Source of the DNA: Diabrotica undecimpunctata
Lineage: Eukaryota; Arthropoda; Insecta; Coleoptera; Chrysomelidae
DNA: 64,000 nt
Assembly (NCBI RefSeq): GCF_040954645.1
Contig: NC_092807.1
Span: 57,019,739-57,083,738 of the forward strand
Reading direction: 5' to 3'
The position numbers and the translations under genes were made by a program. The notes beneath the pieces were generated by a model. That model was not told the DNA's origin and made no database searches. It was given only the letters and a program-made list of their open reading frames with translations. Positions 1-9,969 of this stretch are shown piece after piece; positions within the stretch are counted from its first letter, which is position 1; the number at the start of each line of letters is the position of its first letter.

Positions 1-1109
1 AATGATGTCACTCTACGATGAGCCCGCTGCTAGAGCAGTTTGTTTCGTTTGTTTAGTCTGGATTTCCTTCAAATTCGTTAATCGTTATTGGTTTTTTGTT
101 ATCGGAAATTAGTGAGCAGTTGGGGGAAAAACAGTCAAGACAGACATTTTAGATTTGGGAAAGAGATAGATTTCGGCGTGTAGTCTTCAAAAGCCGGCAA
201 TTTTTTTTAAGTTGAGAGGTAAATTTGGGTTCAAAATGCTTATTGGCAGTTTTTGTTGAGTTAATCACCGATTGGTTGTGCTGTGCCCTATGTAGGAGAT
301 TTGTAAGACGGCGTTTTCTACCATTTGAAAGGTCCACATAGTTTTAAGAAGGAATTGAGTAGCCGTTTTCGAAGATTGCAATTTGTTGTCATTCAGGATA
401 ACCCGAACCTCGAATCAGTGTCCAACTTCCCAAAAATTGTCCATTTTGTGTTCCATAGACCAATTCCAGCTTGTGTGGGACATAGTTGTGTGTTGTTTGC
501 AGTGTTTTGATTTAATTTCCATCCCAAAAACTTTCTTAAAAGAAATACATCAGCCAGTGATAAACTAAAAAATTTAAAATAAATAAAATTTTAAGTTTTA
601 TGGATTAGCTAAATGTCAAATTAGTTTTCTTTTAAATATAGTTAATTTTAATATTTAATATTTCAAAAAGGTTTGATATTTTATTTCGACATATGACAGT
701 CAGTATTATCCTTTCCTGACATTTGGTACATAACCATAAATTTGATATATGTTATGTTTAAATGTAAACACTATGTAAGCTCCGTTGAAAAATCTAGATA
801 ATTTTCATTTTTTATAATAATTATGATTCTTTTAAAAGGCGTCCATTTCAAATACTATAGAAACCTTTTTATGTGTGTGTTGCCTAGAAAATCTCTGTAA
901 GTATTTTTTTTTATTTCTTTGTAGTTACCCCTTTCAGTCCCTCCTTTATTCAGTTACTTACGACCCAGCTCACCAACCAAAACAAGAGTGGCCATTTGCA
1001 AACGTTTCGGTTTGTTTACCTAACTCTCTAATCTCCAGCCAGTAATTGCTCAGTCCCCACTTTCAACCCCCTATAAGTAGTGATACCTAATGTGGTAGGC
1101 AAATTAAAT
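1..1109. other. AT-rich non-coding stretch
   Basis: Only short frames without family resemblance are present on either strand. No element ends, tRNA-like folds or long repeats were recognised. Confidence 0.6.
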
Positions 1110-1865
1110 TATTACAAATAGCAAGTTAGACAACGCATCTCCTTGACGAACACCTTTTTTCAGTTCGAATTCTTCTGAGGCTGTACCATTTCATTTCAGA
1201 GTACAAGTGGTTATTCTAATTGTCATTTTTTACCTATCCTACTATTTTTTCTAGTTCTTGGAATTCTTTTATCATTTCTATCAATATATTTTGTCTATTG
1301 TATTATAGGAGGCTTTGTAATCAACGAAAAGTACTTATGCTGAAATGTTGTATGCATAGCAATTGATCAGGATTTGTTGTAACATAAAAAATTCATCGGG
1401 TGTTGATCTTCCCATGTGGAATTCTCCCTGGTATTCTCCTTGATTATTATCAACATATATTTCCAGTCATTTTTTGATTAGTAAGTATAGTGAGAACTTT
1501 CTATATTACCTCTAATAAAGATATTCTTCTATAGTTTTAGCATTCAGTTCTATCTCCCTTTTTGTACATAGGCATCATAATGTAATTGTTCCAATATTGT
1601 GGCCTAATAAAATGCCGCACTTTGCAGAGCATTAGTAATTTTTTTTTAATCTTTTATTAATTCTTCAATTTCTTCTTTTGTGAGATTAGATATTTCTTTA
1701 ACTACTATTAATTTACTATTGAATAATGTTCAGGAACATTATAATTGTCTTTAGTAGTCACTCCGCCATTTAGCAAATCTTCGAAATATTCTTTCCATCT
1801 TTCACATATTTCGTCGTCTTCGTTCATCATCATCTTTTGACACTTATCTTTCTTCCCCGTTACTT
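1110..1865 (-). pseudogene. Decayed non-LTR retrotransposon RT remnant
   Basis: No long frame survives, but the minus strand gives, in the right order, three blocks typical of insect endonuclease/reverse-transcriptase proteins. These are WKEYFEDLLNGG near 1800-1760, FVDYKASYN near 1335-1300 (RT motif with the catalytic-region Asp) and GVRQGDALS near 1170-1125. Stops and frameshifts separate them. In an active element this polymerase would copy the element RNA at a nicked chromosomal site. The assignment rests on motif order only, and the clade cannot be decided. Confidence 0.7.
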
Positions 1866-2682
1866 AGTTTTAATGTATTTTTTCATTGTACAAATGTTTT
1901 ATTTGCGTTTTTCTTGTAATTTTGTTAAATTCGCTTTACGTTATCATCCATATACTTTTTTTTCGCGCCTTTAGGATTTTCTTGATTTTTTTCATTGTTC
2001 GGATATCTTTCTAGGTCATCTTATTTTTCCGATCTCAAACTTTTTATTTTTTAATCTGATCTTTTTTAAATTCTGCTCTTCATTGCTCGTTGAACTAGCG
2101 GTTTTTTTCTAAATCTTATTATTCTTGGCATGTTCTTCGACGTTGCTTTCTTTATAGTGTTTGTCATTTTTAAGAAGTTTTTTTAAATGTTACCCTATAT
2201 GTATATGTATGTATAGTAGCACTATCTTATTTCCTTTTGGTAATCAACCTTATACTACCTCACACTTTTGTTAAAATTTAAATTCAATTTCGTTTCAATT
2301 TTCGTTAAAATTATATAAAAAGGAAGACTGTTTAATAGGAAGACTCTTTAATAATACCCGAGGGCGCTGTAGATATAGAGGTTTTTAGTTGCTAAGGTCA
2401 GGTTGGTACACCTTGCGTGAAATACCTTGTGTCACACTACCCTAGAGTAAAAGTACAGTTGCTAGAGTAAGCATGAGCGTCACTTCTCTGAAAAGAAATT
2501 AGCAGATAAAAGGCTATTATGGGCGGTTTCGTTATGAGTATTTTTAGTTTTATGATGTATTTATTTATACATGCGATCCAATCGCATGGATGAGTCTAAT
2601 CTGATAACTTTCACTCCAAAATAGTATAACGTTAATTCGTCAGTTAATCAATCACTGTCATTGTTGCCTACTAAGTCCAGTC
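1866..2682. other. No gene recognised
   Basis: T-rich sequence downstream of the RT remnant, possibly more decayed element. A short duplicated block (aggaagactnttta) lies near 2320-2352. Nothing else could be supported. Confidence 0.5.
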
Positions 2683-3062
2683 GCTGTCCCGGTGGAACAT
2701 CGACGTAACTGCAAATTTATTGAAAATGGGTTTATGTCGTCATTGGGTCCAAACTTGGTTACCCCATTCATCAGATCACTGTCAGACGTGTTGTTCAGCT
2801 TTTAGTCACCAGGGAGCAGATGCGTCATATTTGAAAATCACCCGATCTCGAAGAAACAATGACATAATATATAGTTGTTCTTTGATAGGTCGAGTGTGTA
2901 CTTATACCTACGGTGCTACATTAACGCAATTGTATTTTATATTATTGTTGCTCTAAGGTTTTTTCACAAATACGCGGAAACTTTGACGTAACTGTATTCT
3001 GTGTCTTTTTTTCATCTGGATTTCTCCTTATTGTGAGGTCACATTGACATAAGTGCATTTTA
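2683..3062. repeat. Left subterminal repeat array of transposon A
   Basis: Four direct, degenerate copies of a TTGACGTAACTGCATTT-like unit occur at about 2698-2718, 2917-2940, 2981-3000 and 3041-3062. Subterminal arrays like this are commonly transposase-binding sites. That role is inferred here. Confidence 0.6.
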
Positions 3063-3249
3063 TGTAAGTAAACTATACACCAAGATCCCCAAACACCAAC
3101 ACTTAGTAATGAAGGCATTAATGACTCTTAGTCAAGAAGGGAAAAAACGACAAATGAATGTGGATAATTAGTTGAAAGAAAAGAATAAAAGACTAAAGAA
3201 TTCTGGACAGGGGTATATTTCTAGAACAGGAAAAGCTGTAGCTGCTAAA

Positions 3250-4895
3250 AAATGGGACCTGTGTGTACCGACAAATGCCGTTTGAAATGTCCAAATAGGG
3301 TATCTGAAAAGCTGAAAGAGACACAGTTTAAAGAGTATTGGGCATTAGGGTCCTTACAAAGACAGCGAGATATTTTGACTTCTTGTATTCAGCCACGTAA
3401 GTTGCTGAAAATGTGCTGTGAAATTGTGCATTTTTCATTACAGGCAAGGAAAAACAAGAACGGGTATGTAAAACGTTTCTCATTAATACTTTTGGAATAA
3501 CTAAAAGAGGTATTCGCTCTATAATTAAATCACTCTTAAATGAAAAAACTTCTATTATACCAGAAGATAAACGTGAGAAGCACGAAAGTCACAAGAAAAT
3601 AAGTGACAAAATTTTGGATTCTGTTCGTAGCCATATAAATTCAATTCGACGAATTGAAAGTCACTATCTTCGAAGTGATTCTTTAAGGCAATACATAAAT
3701 GGTGGTTTAATTATTGCAGAACTATACAGGAGCTATATAAAGGAACAAAAAGAAGCAAAAGAAGAAGAGTCAGCAACCTGCGATTATTATTCTCGTATTT
3801 TCAACAGCGAATTTAATATAGGGTTTTTTTTTTCCCGAAGAAAGATCTTTTTGATAAATGCGAATCTTTTAAAAATGTCGAAGCAGAAGAAAAAGAAAAT
3901 ATGCAAACAACCATTGAAAGTCACTTGGAGGAAAAGGATCTAAGTCATAAAGAAAAAACTAACGATTGAAAACAAAAAATTCTCATAACAATATACATCT
4001 GGCTACTTATGATTTACAAGCAGTATTACCTGTACCAATAGGACAAAGTTCTGCATTTTTTTACAAATCTTGCTAAAAACTGTTATACTTTACAGTAGTA
4101 GAAATAAAGGCGAAAAAAGGCCAAGTCTCCGAAACTGATAGCACTTGTGAAATTGATAAAGCTAGCTGTTACTTTTGGAATGAAGTGATGGGGAATAGAG
4201 GGGCAATAGAAATCGGATCTTGCGTTTATTACTATCTAAAATAATTGTCAATAACCAGCCCAGGAGTTAATGTAATTTTTAGTTTGGATAACTGTGGAGG
4301 CCAACAAAAAAAATAAATTTCTAATAACCATGTACCTGTTTGCTGTCAATACTTTGGACATTAATTATATTACTCACAAATAACGTCTTCGCGGTCACAC
4401 CCAAAATAAAGGTGATTCAGTCCACAGCATAATAGAAAAAACAGTGAAGAGGGCAACCAAATCAGGGCCCATATACATTCCCGAGCAATACGTTGAATTA
4501 ATTAGGAATGCTTAAAAACAGGAGCTCCTTTAAACGTTAAAAAAATGGATTTCACTGAGCTTTACGATGTAAAAGCACTATACAATGAAATGGGAGTAGA
4601 TTTCGCCAAAAGCGAGGAAGGCCGAGACAAAATAACAGAAGTAATGTTACTTCAAAGCTTAAAAGGGAAAGATTACTTCCTGTATAAAAAAAGTTATAAA
4701 CCATCAACGTGGATGAAAGTTGATGTTTGCCAAAAAAGAAGGGGTCGGAGTTCGTCCGAATTGTTTTCACCGAAATGCCAGCTACGTAGGGCTCACTCTT
4801 CAAAAATTCCTTTAGGTGATAACAAACTAAAAGATTTGAAACAGTTACTTTCAAAACATATAATTCCTGGATCTTGTAAAGCCTTTTATGGTTAA
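3250..4895 (+). pseudogene. Broken DDE-like transposase of transposon A
   Basis: Recognisable blocks run in order across shifting frames. At 3252-3500 there is a Cys-rich segment (CRLKCPNRVSE) followed by YWALGSLQRQRD. At 3600-3830 there is a helical block with HINSIRRIESHYLRS and SRIFNSEFNIGFF. At 4160-4240 there is CYFWNEVMGNRGAIEIGS. At 4270-4310 comes SLDNCGGQQ, the Asp-containing block of the DDE-like core. The C-terminal tail is at 4545-4895. At least four frameshifts or stops separate the blocks, so this copy cannot make the protein. The family is multicopy in insects and fits a transposase, but I cannot name it formally. The related element at 5643-8180 has the same C-terminal architecture. 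Confidence 0.7.
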
Positions 4896-5142
4896 ATTTT
4901 TCGTTGATTGTTTTTTTGCAATTTCAATTTCATTTTTAAGTTCCTTTTTATTAAAAATGTTTGCTTTTACTACAATTTTTAATTTGTTTAATAAACTTTT
5001 TCAATGACTTTTTGTGCTTATTTCGATTCCTCCTTTCAAAACTAGCCAGGTAACCTAAAATTTTACAAAATTAGTATGTCTGTGGAAATTTTGTCTTTAA
5101 AACTAAATTTTAAATTTTTCTTTCTAAAACTAAATTCTAAAT

Positions 5143-5446
5143 TCTTAATTTTTCATCCCTAAATTTAAACCCCAATTGCAATTACGTCATTGCTACCTCA
5201 GTTATTTTGTGGCAACAATGACATAATTGCAATTGGGGATCAAATTTAGGGATGAAAAATTAAGAATTCATTTCGAATGTGTAGTAGAGTTACAGTATAT
5301 CACGGTGGCTAAGTATAACTGCAATACTAATCCAGTAACTTCAATATGCTTTATTGCATAAGGTATTAAGTAAAATAATTTTATATTTTTGGCTCTCCTG
5401 AAAAGTAACACTTTTGTAGTTGCGTCATTGTTCCACCGGGGCAGCA
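5143..5446. repeat. Right subterminal palindrome and TIR of transposon A
   Basis: Positions 5143-5190 and 5213-5266 form a long imperfect inverted repeat. Both arms contain the block CCCCAATTGCAATTACGTCATTG or its complement. Each arm carries one copy of the TGACGTAA-type unit found at the left end. A further copy lies in the TIR at 5416-5446. Confidence 0.7.
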
Positions 5447-5458
5447 ATGATGATCTTC

Positions 5459-5644
5459 TTAACGTGCCCCATCCCTAAGGACATTGGCGATCATCATAGC
5501 CCATTTGACTCTATCTGCAGCCGTCTTGAAAAGTTCTATTGACGTTTTCCCACTCCATTGTCTCAGAGTCTTCAGCCAGGACGTGCGTCTTCTCCCCGGT
5601 TCTCTTTTGCCTTCCACCTTCCCTTGTATGACCAGCCACATCAA
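5459..5644 (-). pseudogene. C-terminal fragment of a non-LTR retrotransposon polymerase
   Basis: The 61-codon minus-strand frame contains GKVEGKREPGRRRTSWL followed by LRQWSG and a helical tail ending IANVLRDG. This is the characteristic basic C-terminal segment of insect endonuclease/RT proteins after the thumb domain. No upstream RT motifs are attached, so it is a 5'-truncated or internally deleted copy lying between the two DDE elements. Confidence 0.75.
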
Positions 5645-5936
5645 TAGGGATGTTCACAAATTTTTAAATATAGTTAAATTCAATTAAATTCAATAGATTA
5701 TAAACTATATAAAAATATAGTAAACATGAAATTGTTTAAATATATATATTTTTTAAGATAAATCAATTCTTAATTTTAATTTTGATGGAGGCTAGAAAAA
5801 CGGCTCCTCGCAGCGAGGCTACGGTGTGTGACGTCAGCAGTCGTATCTACGACTTGTTGTGTATACGTATTTACGAAGTGTAACCAGTTCTTTAAGTATT
5901 TATATAGTGATAATGAAGCCAAATAAGTGGTGTTTG
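5643..5936. repeat. Left inverted arm of transposon B
   Basis: It pairs with 7898-8180. The inner end includes an ATG at 5913 and the same first seven or so codons (MKPNKWC) as the THAP gene starting at 7920 on the other strand. The element therefore has two convergent copies of its own gene start. After 5936 the similarity stops. Confidence 0.8.
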
Positions 5937-6345
5937 CTACAAAGAGAGGGAAAAACTAGAAAAGGCAGTTATTATGCAAGTTAGAAAAAAAAATAAATGC
6001 AAATATCTGTACCTCGGAAGGAATCAACACTATGTTCATTTTTAAAACTTTACAGGAGAGCAGTTTTAAACTTTTTTTCATCAAAAAGTATTATTGCTGC
6101 AGCTATTTATTGAGATATCGAAACAATATTTTACTAGAACATTCTGTTTATTGTTATTTACATAATACATTTGTTATAATTAAAAACAAATTTGTTCCAG
6201 TGTTGTTTAACCCTTTTAACGGACGTGGTGTTGTATCCATCTAATAAACTTATTGTACTGTAAGAGTTAGTATGGGGTATTCAATAACAACTACAATCCT
6301 ATTTGACTTTTACTGACAAAATTTATTTAACCATACAATTTTCCT

Positions 6346-7475
6346 TTACAAATACAAATATGTATGTAAAAATGCCATTTTAGGTACAAACCACTCAGTC
6401 ATCCTCAAGTAAGTCTCCTTCTGGATAGTCACTATTAGTATTACTAGTAGGTACTTTAAGTTTTGATAAAAATCATGGCAAAATGTAGGAACATTTGACA
6501 GTAATGCCAATAGATCGTTATACTTTTGTTGTGATATAAGTATTGGACTTTGTGATACCAGTTTCAAATCTTTTGGCAATGTAAGGTGTCGCTTTCGAAA
6601 CCTAACAAGGTCAATCTCCTGGTTTTCGTCATGAAAAGTACTTTTTAAAAACAGAGTTCCAATGCTGTTTTGTTTAACTTGCAGTTAAACACAGTTTGAC
6701 AGAAGAACTTGCTGTTTGTTAATGTCTCTTTTCTATTAATCAAAGGCGGATTTTAAGATGTTTTGACATCATACAAAGACCTTAAATTTTTAAAATCTTC
6801 TAGTTCCATAGTATGTACGGTATATTTCATTGAGGTTTGTCTGACTAATTGCTGCCAGTCCCAGAGCGTGTAAATAGAAATGTTAAGTTTTTTCTCTTTC
6901 GCTCTATCAGCGCATGGACAGTGTCCTCTACCATGTGGGTATTACTCTTTAGTAGAAACTTCTGGATGATAATTTTTACTTTTTTAAACAAGTATTAATG
7001 CTAACATTTTTATTCTGGCCGTAACATTTGTAAGACCGTAGTATGATTTCTTCTATGTTACTGTCAGGAATGATGGTATCTGCCCATTTTAGTAATGCAG
7101 ATCTTATTTCATTTCCAATACGAATAGTTTATCAGAACTTTTGTCTATATCAGACTGATCTTCGTTATCAAAACTCAAGGCATCTCTAATAATATGCTCT
7201 TCATTTAAAACATCATTGCTTGGTGTATTATTTGATTCTGAAATTAAACAAGGAGTATAATATTGGTTATAAGAGATTTAATAATATTGCTAGTCTAAGG
7301 TTGGTATCAAATCACTACATTATTCTTTTGAGGTTATGTTTTTTTAATAGTTTAAAAATAATGAGCAAAAAGGTAGCTTACCTGTAAATGCAGTAGAAGA
7401 ATTCGCAGAACTTTTTAGTAGGTACTTCAAGAATCTTTCTCCTACGAGAATTATGGTTCATTGTTCTTATTATTA
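6346..7475 (-). pseudogene. Decayed DDE-like transposase body of transposon B
   Basis: Minus-strand fragments in order include WADTIIPDSNIEEIILRS with CYGQNKN near 7110-7000 (counterpart of the SLDNCGGQQ block of transposon A), HMVEDTVHALIERKRKN near 6945-6890, WQQLVRQTSMKYTVHTMELE near 6860-6800, and SQSPILISQQKYNDLLALL with a C-terminal helix near 6565-6460. Several stops and shifts intervene. The blocks match the same insect DDE-like family as transposon A, with its C-terminal KYNDLL..IP..CH.FY-type ending. Only one frame of 77 codons (6346-6579) remains. Confidence 0.65.
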
Positions 7476-7737
7476 GTAACAAACCACTGTAAACACACCA
7501 TAAATGGCAAAAGTATTATTATTAGATCACTAACAGTCTACCTCTCATCATAGAGATATGCGCGGCGGTAATTCACATGCGTAGAGGGACAAAACATTAA
7601 GTCCACATGGTGTTTTATCCCTTTAAGTAAAAAATTGACTTGGTGTTCTTTTAAAGGTCACTTTCTTTATCAGCAAATGGTTTAGGACCTAGTGCTCTAT
7701 TCCTTTAAATAAAGTTAATTATTAGTCTGTAAAAGTG

Positions 7738-7920
7738 TCAAAATTGAAAAAATGGACATAGTATTGTATCCCTCCGAGGTACAGATATGAAAACCTGTGG
7801 TTTGACAATTTTATGTGAATATGGTGTTAAATTGTTTACAACTGTATTAAAAATCTTCTCAGAATTGTTTTTAGATGTATTTAGACACCCAGGAACAAAA
7901 CACCACTTATTTGGCTTCAT
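7738..7920 (-). pseudogene. THAP-type zinc-finger N-terminus of transposon B
   Basis: The frame starts MKPNKWCFVPGCLNTS, the C-x4-C start of an insect THAP finger, which binds DNA with a C2CH zinc site. It ends after 60 codons, before the later Cys and His. An intron or frameshift may follow, because the DDE body continues downstream on the same strand. The start codon lies inside the right inverted arm, so regulatory sequence upstream is repeated at both ends of the element. Confidence 0.65.
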
Positions 7921-8180
7921 TATCAGTGATTAAATACTTAAAGAACTGGTCACACTTCGTAAATACGTATACACAACAAGTTGTCGATACGACTGCTGAC
8001 GTCACACACCGTAGCCTCGCTGCGAGGAGCCGTTTTTCTAGCCTCCATCAGAATTGAAATTAAGAATTGATTTATCTTAAGAAATATATATTTTTAAACA
8101 ATTTTATGTTTGCTATGTTTTTATATATGTTATAACCTATTGAATTTATCAATATTTAAAAATTAGTGAACATCCCTATT
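7898..8180. repeat. Right inverted arm of transposon B
   Basis: Complement of 5643-5936 with scattered substitutions. It contains the GC-rich block around 8005-8035 (GCCTCGCTGCGAGGAGCCG), itself an imperfect hairpin. Confidence 0.8.
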
Positions 8181-8393
8181 CGTATTTCTCGTTTCTTAGT
8201 ATGTGACCAAACTAGCTCATTTTTCTGTTCTTTATAGAGATGATCAGCATACACTAAAAATCAAGAAACATGTCTTTCAAATTTTCTGTTTTATACTATA
8301 TGATGACTTCTTTTTTGTTCAGTGAGAGATTATGTATTGCTGATACAAAAATGTTTAAAAATCAATATTCACTCGTTAAGAATAAATTTAAAG

Positions 8394-8574
8394 ATTATAG
8401 TTTATTCGTCTTCCGGGTTTGGACCGTGTCATTTGTGAGTGACACAAAAGTGGGTTCATCTCGACGTTTCGCTACAATTGTATGTAGCTTCTTCAGGAGA
8501 ACAAAAAAAAAAAAGAAAACAAAAGATAGGAAGATGGGTAGTTAGCAACGGTAACTCAGTTACTCAACGCAACC
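8394..8574. repeat. Left inverted terminal repeat (pLTR) of the PLE
   Basis: About 180 bp, the complement of 9970-10158 with few differences. It begins ATTATAGTTTATTCGTC and ends in the sequence ACTCAACGCAACCA. A hammerhead-like core lies on its minus strand. Confidence 0.9.
8456..8500 (-). ncRNA. Hammerhead-ribozyme-like core (left pLTR)
   Basis: Read on the minus strand: CTGAAGA (fits CUGANGA), helix II GCTAC/GTAGC, then GAAACGTC. TCTC before the core and GAGA after it can form helix I. The bases after GAA are the palindrome ACGT, so helix III can form only between two RNAs. Short-helix-III type I hammerheads are known in Penelope-like elements. Confidence 0.6.
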
Positions 8575-8716
8575 AGAGGCGAATACTAACTACCAAGATG
8601 GGTGTTTGGTCACAGTAACTCAATAACGCAGCCAGAGGTGAAAACCAAATGCCAGGACAGGGATTCACGTCCAACAGCTCAGAACACTAACGCGTCGAGA
8701 GACGGGGAGTGAATCC
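8537..8716 (-). other. Three tandem stem-loops with different, compensated stems
   Basis: Three ~60-nt units follow each other, each closed by its own helix. Unit 1 pairs GGTAGTTAG (8537-8545) with 8586-8594, perfectly. Unit 2 pairs GGTGTTTGGT (8601-8610) with 8644-8653, with two G-U pairs. Unit 3 pairs GGATTCAC (8661-8668) with 8709-8716, perfectly. The loops share AACTCA..AACGCA.CCAGAGG-like sequence while the stems differ. On the PLE sense strand they lie just after the stop codon of the RT gene, so they would be in the 3' part of the element RNA. Confidence 0.7.
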
Positions 8717-8799
8717 GACGATTACTCCGCTACCGCTCTATTTATAGTCGCGGTGACCTGTCGTGTCGGGACGTATCGGCACACTTCGTGGCGCGAACG

Positions 8800-9957
8800 T
8801 CAAGAAGCGCGCGCTGGCCAATCATGTGGCTGCATCGTGGTAGCGGGACCGGACGGCGGCTCTAGACTGAGATTCCAGATGGGAGACAAGTAGTATCCTT
8901 TCTCTCGATTGATATTATGTGGATTTTTTCGGATCTCTAGAGATTCGCGGATTTTCCTGGAATAAAAGAAGGGGCTCTTAGAAATAATATGGGTTTTTTC
9001 GAACAATATGGAATGGCCGGTTTCTTGGCAGTGTTCTGCAACTGCAGAATGGGAGAAAAGACCTAATCGAATGCATCTTTGATGCTCTTGAATCCGAGTT
9101 TTGACGGAACGACCAGTTTCGCCAATATACACTTGTCCACATGAACAAGGAATAGAATAGACACCACAGGAAGATAGGGGCGGTAATGGGTCCTTGGGAG
9201 AGGGTAGATATTGTGAAATTTTCTTGGGTGGTCGAAAAGTAGTCCTGATACCTTCTTTGCGAAGAATTTTGCCAATCCTATCAGTGACACTTCGAATATA
9301 CGGAAGAAAAGCCACAGGAGTATTACCCGAAGATTCTGAATTTGTCGTCCTAGGGTGTAAAGGGGGATGTAGATGTCGGTGTGTAATATTTTGAATTGTG
9401 GACTTGGAGTAACCGTTGGCGACAAGGGTTTTTTGCAGATGGCCAAGTTCTTCTCTAAGGTTGTCAGGTTCAGAAATCGAAATGGCCCGATGGATGAGAG
9501 AGTTGATCACAGAATTCTTCTGGGCAGGATGGTGGTGTGATGAAGCATGTAGGTAACGATTCGTGTGAGTCTTTTTTCTATAAACAGAGTGACCCAATCG
9601 GCCATTGGGCTTGGAGGTGACTAACACATCGAGAAAAGGAAGGGACCGATTATTTTCTACTTCCATTGTGAATTTTATACTCGGATGTTGTGAGTGTAGA
9701 TGATCTAGGAAGGGAGAAAGGGTATGTTGACCATGGGGCCAGATGATAAATGTATCATCAACGTAGCGGAACCAGACTTTTGGTTTTAAGGGGTAAGATT
9801 CTAGGGCTAAAGACTCAAAGGCTTCCATGAAAATGTCAGCAATGACAGGGGAAAGGGGAGAACCCATTGGTGTTCCAGATATTTGTTTGTAGAAATTGAC
9901 TCTAAAAGAAAAATATGTTGAAAGGAGGCATTTTTCCGCAAGATCTGCCAAAACCAA
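8800..9957 (-). CDS. Penelope-like RT plus GIY-YIG endonuclease, N-terminally truncated
   Basis: This 385-residue frame holds the C-terminal half of a Penelope-like polymerase. The RT motif GTPMGSPLSPVIADIFM is at about residues 28-44 and the catalytic YVDD at 65-68. The RT thumb follows to about 250, and a GIY-YIG nuclease domain spans about 263-345, with GVY at 265, YIG at 277, Arg283 and a downstream Glu. CSC at 271-273 is the small Cys motif often seen in PLE GIY-YIG domains. Full PLE proteins are roughly twice this length, so RT fingers are missing and the first Met is probably internal. The frame is otherwise clean, with no stops. The enzyme would nick DNA and prime reverse transcription. 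Confidence 0.92.
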   Translation of the reverse strand: MVLADLAEKCLLSTYFSFRVNFYKQISGTPMGSPLSPVIADIFMEAFESLALESYPLKPKVWFRYVDDTFIIWPHGQHTLSPFLDHLHSQHPSIKFTMEVENNRSLPFLDVLVTSKPNGRLGHSVYRKKTHTNRYLHASSHHHPAQKNSVINSLIHRAISISEPDNLREELGHLQKTLVANGYSKSTIQNITHRHLHPPLHPRTTNSESSGNTPVAFLPYIRSVTDRIGKILRKEGIRTTFRPPKKISQYLPSPKDPLPPLSSCGVYSIPCSCGQVYIGETGRSVKTRIQEHQRCIRLGLFSHSAVAEHCQETGHSILFEKTHIISKSPFFYSRKIRESLEIRKNPHNINREKGYYLSPIWNLSLEPPSGPATTMQPHDWPARAS

Positions 9958-9969
9958 AGACTTGTTATC

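Larger units (their letters stand above)
2683..5446. mobile_element. DDE DNA transposon A with terminal inverted repeats
   Basis: The left end at about 2683-2720 and the reverse complement of the right end at about 5405-5446 share the block CCGGTGGAACA followed by a TGACG(T/C)AACT(G/A)CAAA-like block. Degenerate copies of the second block recur inside both ends (see the repeat entries). Between the ends lies a broken plus-strand gene of an insect DDE-like family that is usually annotated only as an uncharacterised protein. No clear target-site duplication was found. The superfamily is uncertain. Confidence 0.7.
5643..8180. mobile_element. THAP+DDE transposon B with ~290-bp inverted ends
   Basis: The ends AATAGGGATGTTCAC (5643) and its complement GTGAACATCCCTATT (ending 8180) open an inverted repeat of roughly 280-290 bp. 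The repeat runs past the promoter-like region into the first codons of a gene. Inside, the minus strand carries a THAP-type N-terminus and a decayed DDE-like body. THAP fused to a DDE catalytic region is known from P-element-like transposases, but this DDE body resembles transposon A instead. No obvious target-site duplication is visible. Confidence 0.75.

Noticed and set aside
149..568. Overlapping short frames near the window start
   Set aside because: No similarity to any family and no gene context; conflicting frames on both strands.
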